Shown here: positions 25,333 through 33,435 of the stretch, one piece after another
How the letters are laid out: every line of letters starts with the position of its first letter
How positions within the stretch are numbered: the first letter of the stretch is position 1
Source: an uncultured bacterium
GTDB taxonomy: Bacteria; Nitrospirota; Thermodesulfovibrionia; Thermodesulfovibrionales; Thermodesulfovibrionaceae
Assembly: GCA_937998865.1 (NCBI GenBank)
Contig: CALLBR010000039.1
Coordinates: forward strand, 1-64,000
Length of the DNA: 64,000 bases
Direction of reading: 5' to 3'
Notes under the pieces: model-generated
What the model saw: the letters and a program-made list of their open reading frames with translations, nothing else
Told to the model about the DNA's origin: nothing
Database searches by the model: none
Translations under genes and position numbers: made by a program

Positions 25333-26216
25333 GATGTAAAATATGTAATTCTCTGAAAGAAGGTCTAATTCTTGAACACTACAACTTAAAAGTATGTCTT
25401 AATTGCTTCCCTGACTTCTTTAGAAAAAGAGTTGATGAAACAATCAAAAAATTCAACATGTTCACAAAGTTTGATAAAGTTTTAATTGCTTTGTCTGGTG
25501 GAAAAGATAGTATGAGTTTAGCTAAATCCTTGAAAGATTTAGGTTATTCAGTAAAAGCCTTACACATTAATATGGAAATTAAAGATATTTCAAATGAAAC
25601 CAGCTTAATAGTTAAAAATTTCTGTGAGAATGAAAAGCTGGAGCTGAAAATAATAAACCTGAGTGATTATTTCCCCTCTAACTTAGAAGAATTATCTAAA
25701 ATTGCAAAAAAGCCAATTTGTTCAGTTTGTGGTTCTGTAAGAAGATACATTATGAATAGAGAAGCTTTTAGTAGAGTTATTGTTACCGGCCATACACTCA
25801 ATGATGAAGTATCTTTCCTTCTGAAAAACCTTATTTTTTGGGATGACCATCTTCTTAGTCGTATAAATCCTATTCTTGCTGAAAAGGAAGGGTTTAGTAG
25901 AAAGGCAAAACCCCTATGCCTAACAAGTGAGGAGGAGACTCGATCTTTTTGTGAAATATTGGGGATAGAGTATGTGGACGCTCCTTGTCCTTATAAATCT
26001 AAAGTGTATGATGTATTCAAAGGGATAGCATTACAACTTAATGAGAAATTTCCCGGTTCCATAATAGGCTTTTATAAGGGATATCTTAAGAGAATTAGAA
26101 ATTTTTATCCTGAAAAAGAAGAGAGTTCTCTTTTGCAAAAATGTAAAAATTGCGGATATTTGACAACAGCAGAGATATGTAGTATTTGCAGATTAAAGGA
26201 AAAGCTGTTAGAATAA
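25314..26216 (+). CDS. TtcA/TtuA-family tRNA 2-thiolation enzyme
   Basis: 300 residues. N-terminal zinc finger C8, C11, C28, C31; PP-loop SGGKDS at 61-66 for tRNA adenylation; C136 and C139 (PICSVCGSVRR) plus C225 (DAPCPY), which match the three cysteines holding a 4Fe-4S cluster; C-terminal zinc finger C277, C280, C289, C292. Two zinc fingers flanking the PP-loop core are the mark of the TtuA/Ncs6 branch. In Thermus, TtuA makes 2-thio-ribothymidine-54, which stabilises tRNA at high temperature. That would fit a thermophile, but TtuA versus TtcA activity is inferred. The start overlaps the RNase H-like gene. Confidence 0.87.
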   Translation: MEIRKIRCKICNSLKEGLILEHYNLKVCLNCFPDFFRKRVDETIKKFNMFTKFDKVLIALSGGKDSMSLAKSLKDLGYSVKALHINMEIKDISNETSLIVKNFCENEKLELKIINLSDYFPSNLEELSKIAKKPICSVCGSVRRYIMNREAFSRVIVTGHTLNDEVSFLLKNLIFWDDHLLSRINPILAEKEGFSRKAKPLCLTSEEETRSFCEILGIEYVDAPCPYKSKVYDVFKGIALQLNEKFPGSIIGFYKGYLKRIRNFYPEKEESSLLQKCKNCGYLTTAEICSICRLKEKLLE

Positions 26217-26221
26217 ACAAT

Positions 26222-26743
26222 ATGGACGAAGTATTGAAAATCATAAAAGCCAGAAGAAGCATCAGATCCTATCGCAATGAGCCTATTCCTCCAGTTATTT
26301 TAAATAAAATTATAGAAGCTCTTATATGGGCACCTTCTGCAGGAAATCTTCAAGCCAGAAAATTTTATTTTGTTTTTAACAAAACTCTTAAAAGAGAGTT
26401 GGCAAGAGCCTCTTTAAATCAAATGTTTATAGCAGAAGCACCTTTAGTCATAGTTGGCTGTGTAGATAGAGATAAAATTTATCCTCGCTATGGCGAAAGA
26501 GGAGTAAATCTTTACGCAATACAAGATGTAGCTTGTAGTATTACTAATGCCATGCTTGTAGCTGTGGAAAACGGGTTAGGAACTGTTTGGATTGGAGCTT
26601 TCATGGAAGAGGCTGTATCTAAAATTTTAAAACTTCCTGAAAATCTAAGACCAGTTGTAATTCTTCCAGTGGGTTATCCAGAACGGATACCTACTGCTCC
26701 TCCAAGAGTATCTAAGCATGAGGCTGTGGAGTTTATTGAATGA
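26222..26743 (+). CDS. Nitroreductase family flavoprotein
   Basis: 173 residues from the ATG at 26222. An upstream TTG at 26186 would add 12 residues that read into the previous gene and do not look like the family. FMN-binding signatures: KARRSIRSYRNEPIPP near the start, WAPSAGNLQARKFYFV, and NGLGTVWIGAF...ILPVGYP. Such enzymes use NAD(P)H and FMN to reduce nitro compounds, quinones or, in some branches, flavin; the substrate cannot be told here. It starts 5 nt after the thiolase stop and overlaps the phosphatase gene by an ATGA. Confidence 0.9.
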   Translation: MDEVLKIIKARRSIRSYRNEPIPPVILNKIIEALIWAPSAGNLQARKFYFVFNKTLKRELARASLNQMFIAEAPLVIVGCVDRDKIYPRYGERGVNLYAIQDVACSITNAMLVAVENGLGTVWIGAFMEEAVSKILKLPENLRPVVILPVGYPERIPTAPPRVSKHEAVEFIE

Positions 26744-27537
26744 GAGAACCTTTAATAGTTGCTCTAGAAGTCGCTCAGCAGGCAGGTAGATTAATTCGAG
26801 ATAATTTTGGAAAATTAATTGAAGGGCAGATAGCTCAAAAAAGTTTTTCTGATTTTGTAACAAAAATAGACATAGAATCGGAAAAACTCATTATTACAAA
26901 TTTGAATAAACATTTCCCCCAACACCAAATTATGGCTGAAGAGTCATCTAAAAAATATATTAATGCTGAATACCTATGGATAATAGATCCTCTTGATGGA
27001 ACAACAAATTTTATCCACAGTTTTCCCTTTGTTGCTGTATCTATTGCTTTGATGTATAGAGGAGAATTAATTTTAGGAGTTGTCCACGATCCGTTAAGGA
27101 GTGAGACCTTTTATGCTGAAAAGGGTAGTGGAGCTTATTTGAATGGAAAGAGAATAAAGGTATCATCTATTTCAGAGCCCTCTTACTCACTTATTGCCAC
27201 AGGCTTTCCCTTTCGTCATAAAGAGCATATAGAGAATTACATAAAAATTTTTAATAAAATGCTTTATTTAGTAAATGATCTTAGAAGGGCAGGAGCTGCA
27301 GCTATTGATTTAGCCTATGTTGCCTGTGGAAGAGTGGATGGTTTCTTTGAGTATGCTTTAAACCCTTGGGATGTAGGTGCTGGAATTATTTTAATAGAGG
27401 AGGCTGGAGGAAAGGTTTCAGATTTTGATGGCACGAGTAATTGTCTTTTTACAGGGAATATAATTGCAGGAAATCCCTTTATCCATAAATTTTTAGCGGA
27501 TAATTTGAAAGAGATCCTAGGAGGTAGCAGTGGGTAA
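26740..27537 (+). CDS. Inositol monophosphatase family protein (IMPase/FBPase-like)
   Basis: 265 residues. Metal-binding motifs of the lithium-sensitive phosphatases: E67-E68 in MAEESS, DPLDGTTNFIHSFP (about 83-96) and NPWDVGAGIILIEEAGG. Bacterial members hydrolyse inositol-1-phosphate, fructose-1,6-bisphosphate, NADP or PAP; no residue here separates these choices. It overlaps the nitroreductase start/stop by 4 nt and the aconitase gene by 8 nt, so all are translated from one message. Confidence 0.93.
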   Translation: MREPLIVALEVAQQAGRLIRDNFGKLIEGQIAQKSFSDFVTKIDIESEKLIITNLNKHFPQHQIMAEESSKKYINAEYLWIIDPLDGTTNFIHSFPFVAVSIALMYRGELILGVVHDPLRSETFYAEKGSGAYLNGKRIKVSSISEPSYSLIATGFPFRHKEHIENYIKIFNKMLYLVNDLRRAGAAAIDLAYVACGRVDGFFEYALNPWDVGAGIILIEEAGGKVSDFDGTSNCLFTGNIIAGNPFIHKFLADNLKEILGGSSG

Positions 27538-29473
27538 AAACATTGTTCAAAAAATATTAGAGTCTCATCTTGTTTATGGGGAATTAAAACCAGGAAATCT
27601 AATTGGAGTAAGAGTTGACGAAGTTTATACTCAGGATGCCACAGGAACTATGACATGGTTAGAATTTGAAGCCATTGGGTTGGATAGGGTAAAAGTTCCC
27701 TTAGCAGTTTCCTATGTAGATCACAACATGCTGCAGAGTAATTTCATGAATGCCGATGACCATCTGTTTCTCAGGACAGCAGCTGCAAAATTTGGAGCCT
27801 ATTTTTCACGACCTGGTAACGGAATTTGCCATCAAGTAAATTTGGAGAGATTTGCAGCCCCGGGAATGATTGCCTTAGGGACTGATAGTCATACACCCAC
27901 TGGAGGTGGGATGGGAATGATTTCCATTGGAGTAGGTGGACTTGAAGCAGCCTCTGTAATGGCAGGGATGCCCTTTGAATTTACTATGCCCAAAATAGTA
28001 AGGGTAAATCTAAGAGGAAAACTTCAAAGGCCTTATGTTACAGCCATGGATGTGATACTTACTTTACTTAAAATGTTAAGTGTAAAAGGTGGAGTGGGCA
28101 AAATCTTTGAATACGGAGGACCGGGGGTAAAAGATTTATCTCTAACTGAGAGAGCTACCATAACAAATATGGGTGCAGAGTTAGGTGCTACCACATCAAT
28201 TTTCCCTAGTGATGAAAATACTCTAAAATTTCTTAGAGCCCAAGGTAGAGGGCATCAGTGGATAGAATTGCAAGCAGACGATGATGCTGAGTATGATGAA
28301 ATAATAGAATTAGATCTTTCTGAAGTACAACCTATGATTGCTCAGCCTCATAGTCCTGATAATGTTGTTTCACTAAGAGAAATAAAGGGAACCAAAATAG
28401 ATCAGGTATGTATTGGTTCTTGTACTAATTCTTCCTATAAAATCATGAAAACTGTAGCTTCGATTCTAAGGGGAAAAACTATTCATCCAGAGGTTACTCT
28501 CTTTATTAATCCAGGCTCAAAACAAGTCTATGAAATGCTTGCCAAAGATGGCTCTTTGGAAAGCATAGTGTCATCTGGAGCCAGAATCCTTGAGTCTGCC
28601 TGTGGTCCATGCATAGGTATGGGTGGAGCTCCCGGAAGTGGTCAAAAATCTCTCCGTTCTTATAATAGAAATTTCAAGGGTCGTTCAGGTACAAAAGATG
28701 CCTTTGTATATTTAGCCTCACCTGTTATTTGTGCTTTAGCTGCCATATATGGAATGATAGTAGATCCTCTGGAAGTAAATTCAGATATAGAGATAGTGGA
28801 TGAACCTGAAAGTTTCCTTGTAAACGACAATATGATAATACCTCCTCAAAAGGATAGAAATATAGAAATTATAAAAGGTCCAAATATAAAAGAAGTGCCT
28901 GTGAAAGATCCCATAGAAAAAATGATTAAAGCTGAGGTTTTACTTAAACTGGGAGATAATATAACTACTGATGATATTTTACCTGCAGGTAGTCAGATAC
29001 TTCCTTATCGTTCAAATATTCCTATGATTGCTACTTTTACCTTTAAAAACATAGATGAAACTTTTTATGAAAGAGCAATTTCAGCTAAGAATAGAGGCGG
29101 AGGAGTCATTGTAGGAGGAGAAAATTACGGGCAAGGCTCTTCTCGTGAGCATGCTGCAATTGCTCCTATGTATCTTGGTGTTAAAGCAGTTTTAGCAAAA
29201 TCCTTTGCCCGAATTCACAGATCTAATCTAATAAATTTCGGAATTATCCCTCTTCTCTTCAGTGATCCTTCAGATTATGAGAAAGTTCAACAAGGTGATC
29301 TTTTGGAAATAGACAATATTTTAGAAAATATCAAAGGTGAACAAAACTACGAAATTAGAATTGTCAATAAAAATATATCTTTCAGAGTTTTATCCAATCT
29401 AAACTCTAAGGAAATAGAACTTATTCTACAGGGAGGTTTATTACCATACGTAAGAAGGAGGGTTTTGGGATAA
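27530..29473 (+). CDS. Aconitate hydratase (short prokaryotic type)
   Basis: 647 residues from the GTG at 27530. The 4Fe-4S ligands are C298 (CIGSCTNSSYK), C358 and C361 (SACGPCIGMGGAPGSG). Substrate motifs include DSHTPTGGGMGM and the C-terminal swivel-domain loop GGENYGQGSSREHAA. The length matches the putative aconitase group of anaerobes and mitochondria-like aconitases, about 100-250 residues shorter than AcnA or AcnB. It interconverts citrate and isocitrate in the TCA cycle or its reverse. It is the last gene of this operon; a promoter for ihfA starts right after its stop. Confidence 0.93.
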   Translation: MGKNIVQKILESHLVYGELKPGNLIGVRVDEVYTQDATGTMTWLEFEAIGLDRVKVPLAVSYVDHNMLQSNFMNADDHLFLRTAAAKFGAYFSRPGNGICHQVNLERFAAPGMIALGTDSHTPTGGGMGMISIGVGGLEAASVMAGMPFEFTMPKIVRVNLRGKLQRPYVTAMDVILTLLKMLSVKGGVGKIFEYGGPGVKDLSLTERATITNMGAELGATTSIFPSDENTLKFLRAQGRGHQWIELQADDDAEYDEIIELDLSEVQPMIAQPHSPDNVVSLREIKGTKIDQVCIGSCTNSSYKIMKTVASILRGKTIHPEVTLFINPGSKQVYEMLAKDGSLESIVSSGARILESACGPCIGMGGAPGSGQKSLRSYNRNFKGRSGTKDAFVYLASPVICALAAIYGMIVDPLEVNSDIEIVDEPESFLVNDNMIIPPQKDRNIEIIKGPNIKEVPVKDPIEKMIKAEVLLKLGDNITTDDILPAGSQILPYRSNIPMIATFTFKNIDETFYERAISAKNRGGGVIVGGENYGQGSSREHAAIAPMYLGVKAVLAKSFARIHRSNLINFGIIPLLFSDPSDYEKVQQGDLLEIDNILENIKGEQNYEIRIVNKNISFRVLSNLNSKEIELILQGGLLPYVRRRVLG

Positions 29474-29474
29474 C

Positions 29475-29504
29475 TTGACAACTCAAGAAGTAAATATTTT
29501 AAAA
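29475..29504 (+). promoter_or_regulatory. Promoter of the IHF-like / MerR unit
   Basis: A consensus -35 TTGACA (29475-29480) begins two bases after the aconitase stop codon. With an 18-nt spacer the -10 is TTAAAA (29499-29504), followed by about 33 nt of leader and an AAGGAGG ribosome binding site. Confidence 0.5.
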
Positions 29505-29543
29505 TTCAATGACTTAATCTTAAATTGAAAATAAGGAGGCTTC

Positions 29544-29816
29544 ATGACAAAAGCAGATCTTGTAAATTACATTTTTGAAAAAATTGGACTTCCCAAAACA
29601 GAAATACAGAAAATAGTAGATACTCTCTTTGAGACTCTCAAAGAGGGATTAATGGAAGATGAAATAATTAAAATTTCAGGTTTTGGAGTATTTACGGTGA
29701 GAAAAAAAGGAGCAAGAATGGGGAGAAATCCTAAAAGCATGGAGCCCGTTGAAATAAAACCAAGACGGGTAGTTACATTTAGACCTAGTGATAAGCTGAA
29801 AGAAAAGTTAAAATAA
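29544..29816 (+). CDS. ihfA: HU/IHF family DNA-binding protein, IHF alpha-like
   Basis: 90 residues. It starts [16 protein letters not shown] and has the beta-arm sequence with [30 protein letters not shown], which follows E. coli IHF alpha ([22 protein letters not shown]) closely. IHF bends DNA at promoters, origins and recombination sites. A MerR gene follows 8 nt downstream, the same ihfA-merR arrangement seen in Proteobacteria. No IHF beta gene is in this window, so it could also act as a homodimer. Confidence 0.9.
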   Translation: [90 protein letters not shown]

Positions 29817-29824
29817 ATCTTACA

Positions 29825-30172
29825 ATGGGAGAATCCCCTCAAAAAGAATTACCCTTTAAACTATTTTACAAAATAGGTGAAACAAGCAAGATTGTGGGAG
29901 TAGAACCATATGTTTTAAGATTTTGGGAGAAAGAATTCCCTTTTCTTAAACCAAAAAAAACAAAAGGTGGACAAAGATTATTTACTAATAAAGACATTCA
30001 AATTCTTTTGCAAATAAAGAAGATGCTTTATGAAGAAAAATATACCATAGAGGGTGTTAGAAAGAAATTAATGGAGAGATTTAACTACCTAAATAGCGAT
30101 AAAAAAATTAAAGAAGATCTCTTAGAGAAGATTAGGATAAAATTAAGAGAAATTCTTGAAATTCTCTCCTAA
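29825..30172 (+). CDS. MerR family transcriptional regulator (short, YcgE/IHF-linked type)
   Basis: 115 residues. The winged helix-turn-helix at about 13-80 shows FYKIGETSKIVGVEPYVLRFWEKEFPFLKPKKTKGGQRLFTNKDIQ, the MerR pattern with the RFWE variant of RYYE. A short helical dimerisation segment follows, and there are no metal-binding cysteines. The downstream effector domain is nearly absent, so the signal is unknown. It is the usual partner of ihfA in conserved neighbourhoods. Confidence 0.9.
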   Translation: MGESPQKELPFKLFYKIGETSKIVGVEPYVLRFWEKEFPFLKPKKTKGGQRLFTNKDIQILLQIKKMLYEEKYTIEGVRKKLMERFNYLNSDKKIKEDLLEKIRIKLREILEILS

Positions 30173-30223
30173 GGCAGATTAAAAGAAATAAAAAATATAA
30201 CCTTCCTTTTGTTAAATATTTCA

Positions 30224-30253
30224 TTTAAAAAATGATGGCATATTCAATATAAT
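30224..30253 (+). promoter_or_regulatory. Promoter of the secreted metalloprotease-like gene
   Basis: -35 TTTAAA (30224-30229), 18-nt spacer, perfect -10 TATAAT (30248-30253). The start of translation at 30287 has a separate AAGGAG ribosome binding site, so this transcript carries a leader of about 27 nt. Confidence 0.55.
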
Positions 30254-30286
30254 AAAGCATATTTCACATTTTATAAGGAGAAAAAT

Positions 30287-32215
30287 ATGGCTTTGAAATT
30301 TATGTCTTTTTTATTTTTTTCATGTTTTATTTTTTTCTCCCTTTCTTTTGCCCTTACAATGGAGGAATTAGAAGAAAAATTAGGAGAGGTAGGAATCAAG
30401 AGTACTGGGAGTGGAGATTTAAATAGTCTTATGGAAAAATATAGAGAAATAATAATGCAATTGGATTCATCAATTATTGAATCTACCACAAGGGGATTTT
30501 TACCTGCCATATCTTCAAGAATTGCTGACACTCCGGAAAGAGAAATTCAAAGAAGAAGAGACATAATAAATAGTCAATATAAGTCTATGAAATTCAAAGA
30601 TGATCCCAATTTAGACAAAGAACAAGAAGATTTTTATATTGCAAAGGCAATACCAATTGAAGGTTATATAATCATAGAGGGAGGAGAAAAATTTCTTTGG
30701 TATAATAATCAAGTTAAACAGGAAATTAAATATTTAATCAAAGAACAATTTGTAGGAAATTTAATATTTTTAGAAACATTAAACAATCAGGCAAATAATA
30801 TAGCAAAGGAAAGACAATACCTCCTTGACACCCTCTCGACAGATATCAAGATTTTAAATCAAGCAGGGAAAATATGTACTAAATGGAGTTATTACAGTCC
30901 CGCCCTTTGTGAGAAATATTCAAATTTTATTCTCTATGAGATTGACAAAAGCGAATTCTATCCCAATTTTTCCTCAGGAGTAGTAAACATTTCTTCAAAG
31001 GGAAACAATGAAATAGAAATAGAAGCAAATGCCCCAAATATAACATTTTATGCAAAGGATGGACTTAATAGAATACCGGCTAAGATAGGATGTACCAATG
31101 GTAAATGGAGACTTTCTATAAAAGAATTTGAAAAATTGATTAATTTAGGTTCTTTCACTCTTAAAAGAGAAATTGGGTATAAATCTCCAGTAGAATCTTC
31201 CTGTATACCTGGTTCTACAATGACTTTTTATTTGAGAGTGAAACAGGATGAGCCTCCAAAATGTAATGAACAAAAAAATGTACAAATTAAAATAACAAAA
31301 CCTGTAGATAATAGCAGATATATTTTTACTGATGAAGGGAAGACGGGAAGCCTTATTATTGAACTTGAGGCAAAAGTAAATCCTTCTGAATATAAAAATT
31401 CTGTGGAATGGGAAATCCCAGAAATGGAAGGCTCCACTGTAGAATTTAAACCCTTTTCTTATTCTTCTAAGCCTAAAGGAGAAAAAGTTGAGGTTATTTA
31501 TAAAGGTTTGCCCTATGCTTTAGGGTCTTTTGGAAGACAAAGAGTAAAAGCTCGTATAAATGCTAATGGTTGTAATGTAGAGGATAGCAAGGAGATTTTA
31601 ATTTTCTATCCAAGAGATGCTAAAAATAACCCCGAGGGTAAATATTATAATTGGTTTTACTATTGGAGACAGTCACCTGCAGCAAAACCTTTTGGACAAA
31701 ATGTAAAAATAGAATTTGGAGGAACAGAATACGATTTGTGTGAAGGTAACCATACTATGGCAATATATAAACCCGAGGATTTATTTAAAGCAATTTACAT
31801 ATGTGATCTAACTAAAAAAGTGGGGGGAAATTTTGAAGTAACAATCCCTCTTGTGAATCGGTATGTCCCTGAGACTCTTCAGAGAAAGAAGTTAGTTACC
31901 TACACTCATATTGATACTTTCGCAGTTTTGGTTATGCATGAGTTTACCCATTTCAATAATTTTCATACCTGGTGGTTTGGAAAATCTATGGAGGAAAGAG
32001 AAAGACAAGACAGAGATTATGATGGTGTCCCTGATAGATTAGAAAATGAAATGGGTTTTGATCCTAATAAGTTTCAGACTTTTTGGGGAGATGATGAGGA
32101 TTTTAAAAACATAAACGGTGATGAAGAATTTACTGCTTATGAGTCTACCTATGATTACCCAATAGGAAAATTTGATACTTATGATTGGGGTAAACCTGGA
32201 AAAAATTGGGAATGA
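30287..32215 (+). CDS. Secreted protein with C-terminal HExxH zinc-protease-like motif
   Basis: 642 residues, family not recognised. A signal peptide (about 1-23) is followed by a helical region with charged segments (about 25-190). Beta-rich segments with four or more cysteines follow (about 210-520). The C-terminal domain holds MHEFTHFNNFH (H551, E552, H555), a zincin HExxH motif. It is followed by DRDYDGVPDRLENEMGFDP (575-593), a calcium-binding thrombospondin-3/EF-hand-like loop, and acidic residues around 613-619 that could supply the third zinc ligand. It is probably an exported metallopeptidase, but activity and substrate are unproven. It stands alone between a MerR gene and a convergent radical SAM gene. 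Confidence 0.75.
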   Translation: MALKFMSFLFFSCFIFFSLSFALTMEELEEKLGEVGIKSTGSGDLNSLMEKYREIIMQLDSSIIESTTRGFLPAISSRIADTPEREIQRRRDIINSQYKSMKFKDDPNLDKEQEDFYIAKAIPIEGYIIIEGGEKFLWYNNQVKQEIKYLIKEQFVGNLIFLETLNNQANNIAKERQYLLDTLSTDIKILNQAGKICTKWSYYSPALCEKYSNFILYEIDKSEFYPNFSSGVVNISSKGNNEIEIEANAPNITFYAKDGLNRIPAKIGCTNGKWRLSIKEFEKLINLGSFTLKREIGYKSPVESSCIPGSTMTFYLRVKQDEPPKCNEQKNVQIKITKPVDNSRYIFTDEGKTGSLIIELEAKVNPSEYKNSVEWEIPEMEGSTVEFKPFSYSSKPKGEKVEVIYKGLPYALGSFGRQRVKARINANGCNVEDSKEILIFYPRDAKNNPEGKYYNWFYYWRQSPAAKPFGQNVKIEFGGTEYDLCEGNHTMAIYKPEDLFKAIYICDLTKKVGGNFEVTIPLVNRYVPETLQRKKLVTYTHIDTFAVLVMHEFTHFNNFHTWWFGKSMEERERQDRDYDGVPDRLENEMGFDPNKFQTFWGDDEDFKNINGDEEFTAYESTYDYPIGKFDTYDWGKPGKNWE

Positions 32216-32253
32216 AAATGGTAGAAGCTCTCAGCCAAATTAATTTTTTATAA

Positions 32254-33435
32254 CTATAAACTGTTCTTAAAATTATTATGGGGCAACATTTGATAACATT
32301 TGAAAAAATCTCTACTGTCGCTTTTATTTGAAAGGCTGAAGGCTCTGTATCTACATCCGCCAAAACATTCATTAAGGAAAGGACATTTAATCCTGCTACA
32401 TTCAAGTTCAGTGAGGAGTATTTGTCTTTTTTTACTCCATAGATTTTCGAGTCCTTCATCCATGTCTCCCAAAGGCTCTTCTTCATAAAAGGAGCAAAAA
32501 CCTGCTTTTCCAGAGGCAAAGATAGCTAAAAGATGGACTCCGCAAGCATATCCCTCAGCTCGAGGATGTTGCTGCTTTGCAAAGCCATATTGTCTCATAA
32601 TTTTGCCTGCTACTACTGGTTCAACGAAAAACTCTTGATTAAATCTAAGATTACCTGTCATTGTTAAAGCATCCACATTCCACTCTCTAACACCAAGGTT
32701 TTTAACCAATTCTTCAAGTTTCTCAAAGTCTGTGAGATTTTTCTTATGAATTACAGTGGCTACTGATACTTGAAAACCTTTATCCAGTGCTCTTTGTATT
32801 GCCGAGAGAGCTTTATGGAATGTGCCAATACCACGAAGACTCTCATGTGCTTCTTTCATTCCATCAAGACTTATTTGAATTTCTTCTACATTAAGGCTTT
32901 TAAGACGATTCTCTGTAAGTAAAAGTCCATTGGTGAAAAGTATTTTTCTTATTGCATATTTGGAGAGAAAATCATTTATCCTATCAAATTCCTTGTGCAA
33001 GAGAGGTTCTCCTCCTGTAATCAGAACTCTTAGTCCTTGGAGATCTTCAAATTCTTTAAGAAGTTTAGAGATTTTGTCAGCAGGAAGATCAATATTTTCC
33101 CTTTTACCTACGAAGCAGTGTTTACACTTCAGATTACACCTTTTTGTTATTTGAAGTTCCAAATATCTTAAGGAAGGAATAGGAGATTGTCTTATTTTAG
33201 GATTGAGTCTTTCCTGAGGTTTTTCCGTTATTATATCTTCTTGAAGACAGAAATTAATTAAGTCAGAGAAATCTATTAAATCATTGCCTTCAAGAGACTG
33301 CTGGGTTAATTTTATTAAAAATTTCATAGCTTTTTCATCTATGCTGTATAGTTCATCAGTTTTTATGTTGTAAAGAGATGGAAATTCAATAAGTTTGATA
33401 AAAAAGTTTTCTTTTAGGTAATACTTAGAGCTCAT
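32254..33435 (-). CDS. Radical SAM/SPASM protein with PqqD-like N-terminus
   Basis: 393 residues. About 1-75 resemble a PqqD/RiPP-recognition-like wing (YLKENFFIKLIEFPSLYNIKTDELYSID). The radical SAM core has C100, C104, C107 in CNLKCKHC and GGEPLLH. The C-terminal SPASM part has C298, C314, C346, C351, C357, C361 and C380 for auxiliary iron-sulfur clusters. Homologous architectures modify peptides or, in the NirJ/AhbD branch, haem precursors. No small precursor peptide is visible nearby, so the substrate is open. It overlaps the beta-CASP nuclease gene by 11 nt, as the second gene of that operon. Confidence 0.87.
   Translation of the reverse strand: MSSKYYLKENFFIKLIEFPSLYNIKTDELYSIDEKAMKFLIKLTQQSLEGNDLIDFSDLINFCLQEDIITEKPQERLNPKIRQSPIPSLRYLELQITKRCNLKCKHCFVGKRENIDLPADKISKLLKEFEDLQGLRVLITGGEPLLHKEFDRINDFLSKYAIRKILFTNGLLLTENRLKSLNVEEIQISLDGMKEAHESLRGIGTFHKALSAIQRALDKGFQVSVATVIHKKNLTDFEKLEELVKNLGVREWNVDALTMTGNLRFNQEFFVEPVVAGKIMRQYGFAKQQHPRAEGYACGVHLLAIFASGKAGFCSFYEEEPLGDMDEGLENLWSKKRQILLTELECSRIKCPFLNECFGGCRYRAFSLSNKSDSRDFFKCYQMLPHNNFKNSL

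Noticed and set aside
26186-26221. TTG at 26186 as the nitroreductase start
   Set aside because: The extra 12 residues overlap the thiolase C-terminus and do not resemble the family; the ATG at 26222 gives the usual N-terminus.
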